A stretch of 64,000 nt of DNA from Halopseudomonas laoshanensis (lineage in GTDB: Bacteria > Pseudomonadota > Gammaproteobacteria > Pseudomonadales > Pseudomonadaceae): assembly GCF_008365385.1 (NCBI RefSeq), contig NZ_QOVF01000001.1, positions 1,116,001 to 1,180,000 of the forward strand, given 5' to 3'. The position numbers and the translations under genes were made by a program. The notes beneath the pieces are model-generated. The model searched no databases. It saw only the letters and a list, made by a program, of their open reading frames with translations, and was not told the DNA's origin. Below are positions 26,055-32,963 of this stretch, piece after piece. The stretch's first letter is position 1. The number at the start of each line of letters is the position of its first letter.

Positions 26055-26444
26055 TCAGGTACCAAAAGTGATGGCTCGATCGGCCGTCTGGAGGGCGTCG
26101 ACCCATTGCCCGAGTCCGGACAGATCATAAGGCGCCCCCGTATTGGCGGCTGGCCTCTTCCAACGTGCGGCTTCGGGCTCATTAAGCACGCCGCGACGCA
26201 GAGCCGCAGCAATGCACACCACCGCATCAAGCCGCTCGGCGGCAATGAATTCGCGCCATTGCAGGCTAGTGTCCTGCTCATCCTGGGGCTGAACACCGAG
26301 GTGGGAGGCTATCTGTACTGCGTCTCGATAGAAAAACAACCGAGTAATCTGATGCCCAGACTCAATCACCGCGCGGGCAAATTCCAACGCGCTACGCGCT
26401 GCTGGATCCTGAGGGCCTGCAAGAAGAGTGATGGCAAATTTCAT
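26055..26444 (-). CDS. tusD: Sulfurtransferase complex subunit TusD (DsrE-like)
   Basis: 129 residues from the ATG at 26444 (MKFAITLLAG); earlier ATGs at 26459 and 26474 fall in or next to a terminator. The sulfur-carrying cysteine is in VVCIAAALRRGV, equivalent to the active cysteine of E. coli TusD. RLFFYRDAV is also characteristic. It is first in tusDCBE and begins just after the yccA terminator, so the operon may depend on read-through or on a promoter within that short space. Confidence 0.92.
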   Translation of the reverse strand: MKFAITLLAGPQDPAARSALEFARAVIESGHQITRLFFYRDAVQIASHLGVQPQDEQDTSLQWREFIAAERLDAVVCIAAALRRGVLNEPEAARWKRPAANTGAPYDLSGLGQWVDALQTADRAITFGT

Positions 26445-26460
26445 CAAGGGTGCTCGCATG

Positions 26461-26490
26461 AAAAAGGCCCGCAATTAGCGGGCCCGTTTT
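26461..26490 (-). terminator. Rho-independent terminator after yccA
   Basis: GGCCCGC (26466-26472) and GCGGGCC (26478-26484) form a perfect 7-bp stem with a 5-base loop. On the minus strand it ends in a run of T, as expected for the yccA transcript. Confidence 0.85.
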
Positions 26491-26506
26491 ACAGCCATTT
26501 TGGCTA

Positions 26507-27178
26507 TCAATCTTCGCCCATGATGCCCAGAATCTGCAGCAGGCTGAGGAAGATGTTGTAGATGGAAACGAACAGCGTGATCGTTGCCATGATGTAGTTA
26601 TCTTCACCACCGTGGATGATCGCACCGGTCTGATACAGGATGATGGCCGAGGAGAACAGCACGAAACCTGCGGAAATCGCCAGAGACAGCCCGCTGATCT
26701 CAAGGAAGAAGCTGGCGACCACAGCACACAGCAGCACTACAAAGCCGGCCATGATAAAGCCCGACAGAAAGCTGAAGTCCTTACGGGTCAGAATCGCGTA
26801 AGCAGACAGGCCGAAGAACACCATCGCCGTCATACCCAATGCCATGGCAACCAGCGAGCCGCCATTCGGCAATGATAGGTATGCATTCAGAATCGGACCA
26901 GTGGTGTAACCGAGGAAACCAGTAAAAGCAAAGGTCAACACCAGACCCCAACCGGAATTTCGCATTTTGGACGTAGCAAACAACAGGCCGTAAAAGCCGA
27001 CCAGAGTAATGATCAGGCCGGGGTGGGGCAGGTTCAAGCTCATGGAAATGAACGCAACAACGGCGCTGAACGCCAGCGTCAGGGCCAACAGGCTATAGGT
27101 GTTGCGGAATAGCTTGCTGACTTCAGCTTCATTCACGCCTGTATGTTGCAGCGTGGTCTCGCGGTTTTGCATGTTCAT
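26507..27178 (-). CDS. yccA: Bax inhibitor-1/YccA family membrane protein
   Basis: 223 residues, seven hydrophobic segments from about residue 28 to the C-terminus, ending IFLSLLQILGIMGED with the acidic residues typical of BI-1/YccA. E. coli YccA binds and modulates the FtsH protease. GGAG lies eight bases before the ATG at 27178. Its location just upstream of tusDCBE is conserved in pseudomonads, to my knowledge. It is followed by its own terminator. Confidence 0.9.
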   Translation of the reverse strand: MNMQNRETTLQHTGVNEAEVSKLFRNTYSLLALTLAFSAVVAFISMSLNLPHPGLIITLVGFYGLLFATSKMRNSGWGLVLTFAFTGFLGYTTGPILNAYLSLPNGGSLVAMALGMTAMVFFGLSAYAILTRKDFSFLSGFIMAGFVVLLCAVVASFFLEISGLSLAISAGFVLFSSAIILYQTGAIIHGGEDNYIMATITLFVSIYNIFLSLLQILGIMGED

Positions 27179-27337
27179 CTATGGCGCTCCAAGAATGGCA
27201 AATAGGATGATCCTTCACTATGCGCTCGATAATACCCGTTCAACAGGTCAAATCAAGGTTTTACATGGCGCGAATCATGTCAATTTGCAACGTTAGCCAT
27301 TGACTAGCCAGAAGTTTCCGGTAGTATTGCCGGCCGT

Positions 27338-27428
27338 GGAGGGATGGCAGAGCGGTTGAATGCACCGGTCTTGAAAACCGGCGTAGGTTAATAGCCTACC
27401 CAGGGTTCGAATCCCTGTCCCTCCGCCA
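27338..27428 (+). tRNA. tRNA-Ser(UGA)
   Basis: A class II tRNA with a long variable arm. The acceptor stem GGAGGGA pairs with TCCCTCC (27418-27424), then discriminator G and an encoded CCA. The anticodon loop CTTGAAA gives TGA at 27372-27374. The T arm GGTTCGAATCC is present. It decodes UCA-type serine codons. Confidence 0.97.
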
Positions 27429-27435
27429 AATAAAC

Positions 27436-27467
27436 AAAAAAGCCTCAGCGAAAGCTGAGGCTTTTTT
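27436..27467 (+). terminator. Terminator of tRNA-Ser
   Basis: AGCCTCAGC (27441-27449) and GCTGAGGCT (27454-27462) with a GAAA loop, flanked by A6 and T6, eight bases after the tRNA. Confidence 0.92.
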
Positions 27468-27478
27468 GTTTATCAGAT

Positions 27479-27581
27479 GGGTTCTCGGTGAGAACCCACG
27501 TTCGACCGGAGCAAGCAACGCTTGCGTAGGAACGCAGGAGCGCAGCGACTGCGGCCCCGAAGGGGTGAGGCGCGAAGCGCC
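27479..27581. repeat. Run of six perfect mini-hairpins
   Basis: Six small inverted repeats with 3-4 base loops follow one another: GGGTTCTC/GAGAACCC (27479-27497), GCAAGC/GCTTGC (27511-27525), TGCGT/ACGCA (27523-27536), CGCAG/CTGCG (27541-27553), CCCC/GGGG (27555-27565), and GGCGC/GCGCC (27569-27581). Every stem is perfect. The block is enclosed by a duplicated tRNA-Ser 3' end. It does not look coding. It may be a REP-like or tRNA-associated repeat family in this lineage. Confidence 0.75.
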
Positions 27582-27585
27582 GAGT

Positions 27586-27610
27586 AATCCCTGTCCCTCC
27601 GCCAAATAAA
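27586..27610 (+). repeat. 25-bp duplicate of the tRNA-Ser 3' end
   Basis: The bases 27586-27610 repeat exactly 27410-27434: the end of the T arm, acceptor strand, CCA and AAATAAA. The spacing is 176 bp. Such duplications arise at integrase attachment sites within tRNA genes or by local duplication. No integrase is present. Confidence 0.9.
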
Positions 27611-27612
27611 TG

Positions 27613-27645
27613 AAAAGGCCTCAGCCAAAAAGCTGGGGCCTTTTT
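27613..27645 (+). terminator. Second terminator copy after the tRNA 3' duplicate
   Basis: AAAAGGCCTCAGC pairs with GCTGGGGCCTTTT through one wobble, with a short A-rich loop. It is a diverged copy of the first tRNA-Ser terminator, so the duplication includes both tRNA end and terminator. Confidence 0.75.
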
Positions 27646-27739
27646 CGTTTCTGTGACCCATCCTCAACGGATTGGCAGCGTGCGAAGCGCTGCATTGCCC
27701 GAGTCTCCCGCGCTGTCACCTTACTAACCGGTCTTTCAA

Positions 27740-27759
27740 TACTGTATTAATATCCAGTA
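27740..27759 (+). promoter_or_regulatory. LexA (SOS) box
   Basis: TACTGTATTAATATCCAGTA matches the SOS box TACTGTATATATATACAGTA at most positions, with intact CTG and CAG ends. It lies 61 bp before yebG, a known LexA-regulated gene in other gammaproteobacteria. Confidence 0.85.
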
Positions 27760-27820
27760 CAATGTCGAGCTCCGACGCTCGACAGGTGTCGGAACCTCCA
27801 TTCAGCCTGAAGGTACCACT

Positions 27821-28081
27821 ATGGCCGTTGAAGTTGTTTACCGCAGTAGCAGAGACCCGGAGCAATTGTTCATGGACAAAGCCGAAGCTGATCGCCACGA
27901 CAAGATGCTTGAACTGGCTGAGACATTGGGCGAAGTTTTGCAGAGGGCAGTACCGTCGTTGGATGAAAAGACCGCAGAAGAAGTCAGTTTGTTTATGGCT
28001 CAACATCGCGACGCCTTTAGTAAGGCATTCAAAAACAATCCAGACGCATTGTCTGAAGTTTTTACAAATAATAACAAGTGA
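27821..28081 (+). CDS. yebG: YebG-family SOS-induced protein
   Basis: 86 residues, beginning MAVEVVYRSSRDPEQLFMDKAEADRHDKML, which is the start pattern of YebG. The protein is small, acidic and soluble, and has no known catalytic role; E. coli yebG is induced by DNA damage. AAGG lies seven bases before the ATG, and a strong LexA box lies upstream. It is monocistronic. Confidence 0.9.
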   Translation: MAVEVVYRSSRDPEQLFMDKAEADRHDKMLELAETLGEVLQRAVPSLDEKTAEEVSLFMAQHRDAFSKAFKNNPDALSEVFTNNNK

Positions 28082-28440
28082 TATCAAAACAGTGGGTAGT
28101 GGCTCTGCCATCTTCATATCTACAGGCTAATTTTGGTCGTGACGGTCAATGTGAAACCAATATGGCATTAAAGTGGTTTCAGCTGGCGACTGTCCGGCTA
28201 TTAGTCATATAACTGACAAAATGTGCGCCAAGTCATGTTTTGTCAGTTTCCCGTCACTGCCAATGGAACTCTATTCCAGCGCAGCCTGTCAAAATCAAGC
28301 ATTCCAAATAATTAATCCTCCCTAACGACAGCTTCGTATTCCAGTGTTGAATAAATCTGGATTAGGGATGGCTGTGTCTTACTGTTCCGAACAAGACATA
28401 TGCAAGAAACAAGTAAATCGACTTAGGGCTACTAACGCTT
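28082..28440. other. AT-rich intergenic gap with a stem-loop
   Basis: About 360 bp without a gene. The one clear structure is a perfect inverted repeat, AACTGACAAAA (28211-28221) and TTTTGTCAGTT (28238-28248), with a 16-base spacer. It has no T-run of terminator type and could be an operator or a bidirectional stop. The rest is AT-rich compared with the neighbours, and I see no coding frame in it. Confidence 0.6.
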
Positions 28441-29547
28441 ATGAGTATTTTGAAGTATCCGCTGAAAAAGGTATTGCCGCAAAGTGGCATTGAAAGTTTG
28501 AAGCGGCTGCGCGACAACGCCTCGATCGCTTGGGTAAAAGCTCTGGTCCGCTTCGCGTTCTTGCGACGCGTCCATTACGCCTTTTTTTCGGACGCTTTCG
28601 ACCACGAAGCTCAGGCAGTGGTGGAAGGGCAACTGCGGCATGTGCGAAATCGCAGCGGCGTAGAAAGTAGCAATTTCTTTCTCAGACGCGCGGTGCACCG
28701 CATCGAGAAGGGGCTGATCATGCAGCCGCGGCGCGACGTGTTCGCGTTGGACTATATCGAACAGACTGTTGAAGCCTACTCACGCTCATTGGACGGGTCA
28801 GTCGACTCCTACGAGATCTGCTGGGCACATGATGTGTTGGCAGCGTACTTTGAGATGTCGGCGACCCATCCCGTCATTAATAGGGCGCGGGAGAGGTTCC
28901 TGGCGTTCAAGTCACCTCACGATATAGCGGATGACCTGCGTCACGAAGGGGAAGGCCGCGTGCCTTTCGCTGCGGGTGATGCCGTTGCACCGGTTAGCTA
29001 CGCATCCTTCACTCAATTATGCATGAAGAGACGCTCTGTACGTTGGTATGACGGCAGGGCAGTGCCCCGGCAAATTATCGACCAGGCGGTGGAGCTGGCC
29101 GTGCAGTCCCCGAGCGCCTGTAATCGCCAGCCATTCAGATTTATTGTTTTCGATGATCCACAAGATATTGCGCAGGTGTCAGAACTGCCCATGGGCGTAG
29201 CGGGCTTTAATCACAACTTCCCGGCGATGGTGGCCATCGTAGGGCGCATGCGAGCCTACCCGCATGCGCGTGACAGGCACGTTATCTATATAGACGGGGC
29301 GCTGGCAGCAATGTCTTTCATCTTCGCGCTGGAAACCCTGGGGGTCTCTTCGTGCTCGATTAACTGGCCGGATATACCCGAACGGGAACGGGCAGCTACC
29401 AAGCTGTTGGGGCTGGAGCCAGATGAGCGCATCGTCATGTTCATTTCCCTGGGGTATGCCGCCCACGAATCACTAGTGCCGTACTCACAAAAGATCTCCC
29501 TGGAGGAGGCACGCGTTTACGGCAACTTCGCGGCTACCTCTGTCTGA
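28441..29547 (+). CDS. Nitroreductase-like protein with long N-terminal extension
   Basis: 368 residues. The C-terminal half, from about residue 185, is a nitroreductase-family domain: MKRRSVRWYDGRAVPRQIID, AVQSPSACNRQPFRF and, near the end, MFISLGYA, all parts of the FMN-binding fold. The first 180 residues are helical and unrecognised, making the protein nearly twice the usual size. A polysaccharide pyruvyl transferase gene follows after 115 bp. Similar proteins occur in surface polysaccharide loci, so a role in glycan or cofactor modification is possible; this is inference. No other polysaccharide genes are nearby. Confidence 0.72.
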   Translation: MSILKYPLKKVLPQSGIESLKRLRDNASIAWVKALVRFAFLRRVHYAFFSDAFDHEAQAVVEGQLRHVRNRSGVESSNFFLRRAVHRIEKGLIMQPRRDVFALDYIEQTVEAYSRSLDGSVDSYEICWAHDVLAAYFEMSATHPVINRARERFLAFKSPHDIADDLRHEGEGRVPFAAGDAVAPVSYASFTQLCMKRRSVRWYDGRAVPRQIIDQAVELAVQSPSACNRQPFRFIVFDDPQDIAQVSELPMGVAGFNHNFPAMVAIVGRMRAYPHARDRHVIYIDGALAAMSFIFALETLGVSSCSINWPDIPERERAATKLLGLEPDERIVMFISLGYAAHESLVPYSQKISLEEARVYGNFAATSV

Positions 29548-29662
29548 GGCGGCAGCGATGCTCCATGCCTCAAAAAAACGCTCATTTCTTTACGATGGCG
29601 CACTCTTGGAGTCGTCCGTCTTTTAATTTTTCCAGCTTTATCAAGACCCTAGGAAAACCTTT

Positions 29663-30808
29663 ATGTATGTAGAAGTGCGCAAAGCGGGATTTGTGAACAA
29701 GGGCGCTGAACTGATGCTCAGGGCTGTTCTGGAGCAAGTACAGACGCAGTATCCCGAGGCTCGGACGGTTATGGAGCCTGGCCGGGATAGTAGCCCTTAC
29801 CCTTATCAGCAAAGAGCCAAGCTGGGCCTTTATCAAAAAGCCTGGTTATGGCGCAAGGGAATTCCTTTTGGTGACTTGGCCGCACTGATGCCGGGCAGAT
29901 TGCGCGAGATGTATGGCGTCGTGCTCGACAAGGATATCGATGTGGTGCTGGATGCCGCGGGCTTTGCTTATACAGATCAATGGGGTCCGGAACTGTCTGA
30001 GGAGCTGGCAAGGTCTTCAGCGCGCTGGAAAAGCCGGGGGGCAAAAGTGATCCTGTTGCCGCAAGCATTCGGGCCGTTCCGTGACGGTAAAAGCAAGGAG
30101 GCGGTGAAGCGCTTCGTGGATAATGCCGACCTAATATATGCGCGCGAGAGGATTTCTTACGAGTATCTGACCGACATCGTTGGCAAAGCTGAGCATATCA
30201 AGCAGTGCCCGGACTTCACCAACCTGATCGAGGGGCAATGTCCGGACTATTTCGACCGCACAACCCACCAGATCTGCATCGTGCCTAATTTCCGCATGAT
30301 GGATAAAACCACCGACGCTGTTGCCAAGGGCTACATTCCCTTTCTGGAACGGGTCACTCGCATTTTGCTTAAGCGGGATGCCAAGCCCTTCCTTCTGGTG
30401 CATGAGGGTGTAGATGATCTGCGATTGGCTGAGCAGGTGTCCAAGGCGGTGGGAGGCGTGCCTATCGTCAGGGAAAGCGACCCGCTGGCAATCAAGGGGA
30501 TTTTGGGCGCCTGCAAAGGCACGGTGGGCAGCCGTTTCCATGGTCTGGTGAGTGCTTTGTCGCAGGGCGTCCCTTCGCTGGCGACTGGCTGGAGTCACAA
30601 GTATCAAATGCTGTTTGCCGACTATAGTTTCGAGCAAGGCGTTCTGGATATAAACCTGACTGATGATCAGTTGGAACAGGCTTTGGATTATCTGACCGAT
30701 GCTGCCTTATCCGCCGAACTGTCATCGACATTGATTACACGCTCTAACGCGCTCAAGCAACAAAGCCGAAAAATGTGGAACGAGGTGTTCGAACTCATTG
30801 CTTCTTGA
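29663..30808 (+). CDS. Polysaccharide pyruvyl transferase family protein
   Basis: 381 residues. The sequence begins VEVRKAGFVNKGAELMLRAV, the 'N-x-GA' opening of this family; LPQAFGPFRDGKSKEAV, YARERISYEYL, CPDFTNL and GTVGSRFHGLVSAL (the conserved SRxHG) follow. These enzymes move pyruvate from phosphoenolpyruvate onto sugars to form ketals in exopolysaccharides. It probably acts in the cytoplasm on a glycan precursor. With only the nitroreductase-like neighbour, its pathway cannot be named. A bidirectional terminator follows. Confidence 0.85.
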   Translation: MYVEVRKAGFVNKGAELMLRAVLEQVQTQYPEARTVMEPGRDSSPYPYQQRAKLGLYQKAWLWRKGIPFGDLAALMPGRLREMYGVVLDKDIDVVLDAAGFAYTDQWGPELSEELARSSARWKSRGAKVILLPQAFGPFRDGKSKEAVKRFVDNADLIYARERISYEYLTDIVGKAEHIKQCPDFTNLIEGQCPDYFDRTTHQICIVPNFRMMDKTTDAVAKGYIPFLERVTRILLKRDAKPFLLVHEGVDDLRLAEQVSKAVGGVPIVRESDPLAIKGILGACKGTVGSRFHGLVSALSQGVPSLATGWSHKYQMLFADYSFEQGVLDINLTDDQLEQALDYLTDAALSAELSSTLITRSNALKQQSRKMWNEVFELIAS

Positions 30809-30842
30809 ATCGACCACAAGTTGATTCTGCAAAGCACAACGA

Positions 30843-30875
30843 AAAACGCCCCGAGCAATCGAGGCGTTTTTTTTT
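30843..30875. terminator. Bidirectional terminator
   Basis: CGCC-C-CGA and TCG-A-GGCG form a stem with one mismatch and a GCAA loop, flanked by A-run and a run of nine T. It serves the converging pyruvyl transferase and FadL-type genes. Confidence 0.88.
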
Positions 30876-30885
30876 GCGCTAAGTA

Positions 30886-32115
30886 TTAGTAGCTATAGGT
30901 GACCTGGGTCGACAAGCCATGAGCGCTATTGCGGTAGTCGGCGCTATAGTCCGTGTAGCTGACGCTCGCCTGGTCTTCGCGCAGATAGGCATAAGCCACA
31001 TCCACGGTTACGTTGTCGGTCGCTTCCCAGCCGGCACCCAGAGACAGAACCTTGCGGTTACCTACTGGAATACGAACGGTGCGATCAGCGTCCGTAGTGG
31101 GTGAGCGGTCGAACGCCAGGCCGGTGCGCAGCACCACTTCCGGCGTGATTTGATAGGCCGCGCCGAACGCAAACGCCCAGGTATCCGACCAGTTGAGCTC
31201 TTCTTCTACCGTTCCAAACAGCGCTGGAGAGTTCTCATTTTCGATGATCAACTGGTCAAACTGGCTCCAGCGTGTCCAGGTAGTCCCCGCATAGAGGGTC
31301 CAGCGCTCATCATGAGCGTAGGTCAGGGACACGTCGACTGACTCCGGCGTGGTCACATCCAGAGTGGCGTCATAACTGCCGTTGACCGGCAGCTGTGCCG
31401 GGAAGCCGGACACTCGGGTTCTTCCTTCCAGTGTGTAATCGACACTGGAGTGGTAAGTGACACCCAGTGCCACGCGCTCAGACAGGTCCACCAGTATGCC
31501 GGCGTTGAAACCATAGCCGATGTCGTCCCCCTGAATATCCACGTTGGCATCGCTCAGGCCGACGGGAACTGCACTGGTCAAGGTGCCTTCGATGCGATTG
31601 ATGGTGGGGCCGAAACCGATCGAAACACGGTCGTTAATGCGATAGCTGAGCGTAGGTTGCAGCGTTACTACCTGCACCTCACTTTCCAGGCCGTGGTAGC
31701 GGCCCTGGAAGCTGTCCTCGTAATCGCTGATCACACCAAAGGGTACATATACGCCCAGACCGAAATGCCAGTCATCATTCAATGGCCTGACGTAGTAGCC
31801 GAAGGGTACCGCTGCGACCGGGACCATATCGCCGTCGTTAGTGCCGCTTGTGCTGCCTTGTGCATTGCTGATGTCGGTGTTGGCACTGATGACAGCAAAG
31901 CCGCCGCTGATTTGCGCGCGGTCGAGCTTGGACATCCCGGCGGGATTGCCGAATACGGTACTGGCGTCTTGCGCGGAGGAGGACCGGCCGGCGAAACCGG
32001 TGCCCATACCACTGGCACTTTGTTCGTTGATCGCAACGCCATTGGCCATCAGGTGGGTAGAAACGGTGGTTACCGCCAGTGCAAGTGCGGTTTTATAAAC
32101 GACTTTCTTGATCAT
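30886..32115 (-). CDS. FadL/OmpP1/TodX-family outer-membrane transporter
   Basis: 409 residues with a signal peptide ending near HLMA. The mature start NGVAINEQSASGMGTGFAGR, the NPAGMSKL motif near residue 60 and the alternating beta-strand pattern to a C-terminal aromatic residue (THVTYSY-like end, Tyr409) identify this family of 14-strand barrels. Members pass fatty acids or hydrophobic aromatics across the outer membrane. GGAG precedes the ATG. The substrate is unknown; no fatty-acid or aromatic catabolism gene is adjacent. Confidence 0.9.
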   Translation of the reverse strand: MIKKVVYKTALALAVTTVSTHLMANGVAINEQSASGMGTGFAGRSSSAQDASTVFGNPAGMSKLDRAQISGGFAVISANTDISNAQGSTSGTNDGDMVPVAAVPFGYYVRPLNDDWHFGLGVYVPFGVISDYEDSFQGRYHGLESEVQVVTLQPTLSYRINDRVSIGFGPTINRIEGTLTSAVPVGLSDANVDIQGDDIGYGFNAGILVDLSERVALGVTYHSSVDYTLEGRTRVSGFPAQLPVNGSYDATLDVTTPESVDVSLTYAHDERWTLYAGTTWTRWSQFDQLIIENENSPALFGTVEEELNWSDTWAFAFGAAYQITPEVVLRTGLAFDRSPTTDADRTVRIPVGNRKVLSLGAGWEATDNVTVDVAYAYLREDQASVSYTDYSADYRNSAHGLSTQVTYSY

Positions 32116-32246
32116 GCAAAACTCCAGGGTTGTCAGGGTCGCGGAGGCTACCGACGATTCCGACTGAAATCAATTCCTGGGGTTCAATAAAAATGGCTTG
32201 AAGAAAATAGTGGTGCAAGCGCCTCAACCGAAATAATGCAGAAAAC

Positions 32247-32963
32247 TCACACTCCGCCAAGACGTGCGCGCTTGAGCTTTCGCCAGTGCCCAAGCCGAGT
32301 ATTCAATTCGTCCAATTGGTGAATGCCTTGAGCCCGGGCCTTGCTCAGAAGGATCAACATGATCTCGGCAGTAGCCATCGCATCGGCAGCGGCATTGTGA
32401 CGCTCGGTATTACTGAGCTCGAAATAGCTTTGCCAATCATCCAGGCCGCCACGGCCGACAACCGCATCCGGACAGAGCATCGGTGCGATCTCGGCTACAT
32501 CGAGGAATTTATGCTGCAGGCGATAGCCCAGATCGTGGCGCAGGCTCTTGCTCAGCATGCGCTGATCAAAGCCTGCGTGGAAGGCGAGAAAAACACATTC
32601 GCCAGCAAACTCCATAAAATCCAGCAATGCGTCCTGTGGCGCCATGCCCAGGGCCACCTCGCTGGGCGGTATGCCGTGTATGAGAATGGCTTCGGTCACC
32701 TTGTGGTTGGCCCGGTAAAGGGTGCTCTCGTATTGAGTGCCCATATCGATCGCGCCGCGCTCGATTACCACTGCACCTATGGACAGGACCTTGTCACGCT
32801 GGGTATTCAGGCCACTGGTTTCAACGTCCACCACCACCAGCTTGGTCTCGTGCAGTGGTGTCTGGTCCAGCGGTTGCGGCGCCGGAAGATGGTCACGGCG
32901 GTCGCGCTGGAGTTCACTGATACTCGCCGTGCGACGATTTTGTAGCCAACTCAGCGGGCTCAT
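32247..32963 (-). CDS. DnaQ-like 3'-5' exonuclease
   Basis: 238 residues. Exo I motif VVVDVETSG (DxE), an Exo II region FLAFHAGFDQRM and an Exo III region with ERHNAAADAMATAE (HxxxxD) show an intact DEDDh exonuclease. It is much shorter than DNA polymerase III epsilon partners with extra domains and lacks a clear clamp-binding tail. The ATG overlaps the stop of the CBS/nucleotidyltransferase gene by 4 bp, so the two are translationally coupled. The pairing is common in pseudomonads, to my knowledge, but its purpose is unclear. Confidence 0.88.
   Translation of the reverse strand: MSPLSWLQNRRTASISELQRDRRDHLPAPQPLDQTPLHETKLVVVDVETSGLNTQRDKVLSIGAVVIERGAIDMGTQYESTLYRANHKVTEAILIHGIPPSEVALGMAPQDALLDFMEFAGECVFLAFHAGFDQRMLSKSLRHDLGYRLQHKFLDVAEIAPMLCPDAVVGRGGLDDWQSYFELSNTERHNAAADAMATAEIMLILLSKARAQGIHQLDELNTRLGHWRKLKRARLGGV

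Noticed and set aside
27396-27667. Minus-strand frames over the tRNA-Ser end and the mini-hairpin block
   Set aside because: The C-terminal RRDRDSNPG is antisense tRNA sequence, and both copies arise from the duplication.
27338-30808. A genomic island integrated at tRNA-Ser
   Set aside because: The tRNA end is duplicated, but only 150 bp lies between the copies and no integrase or mobility gene is present.
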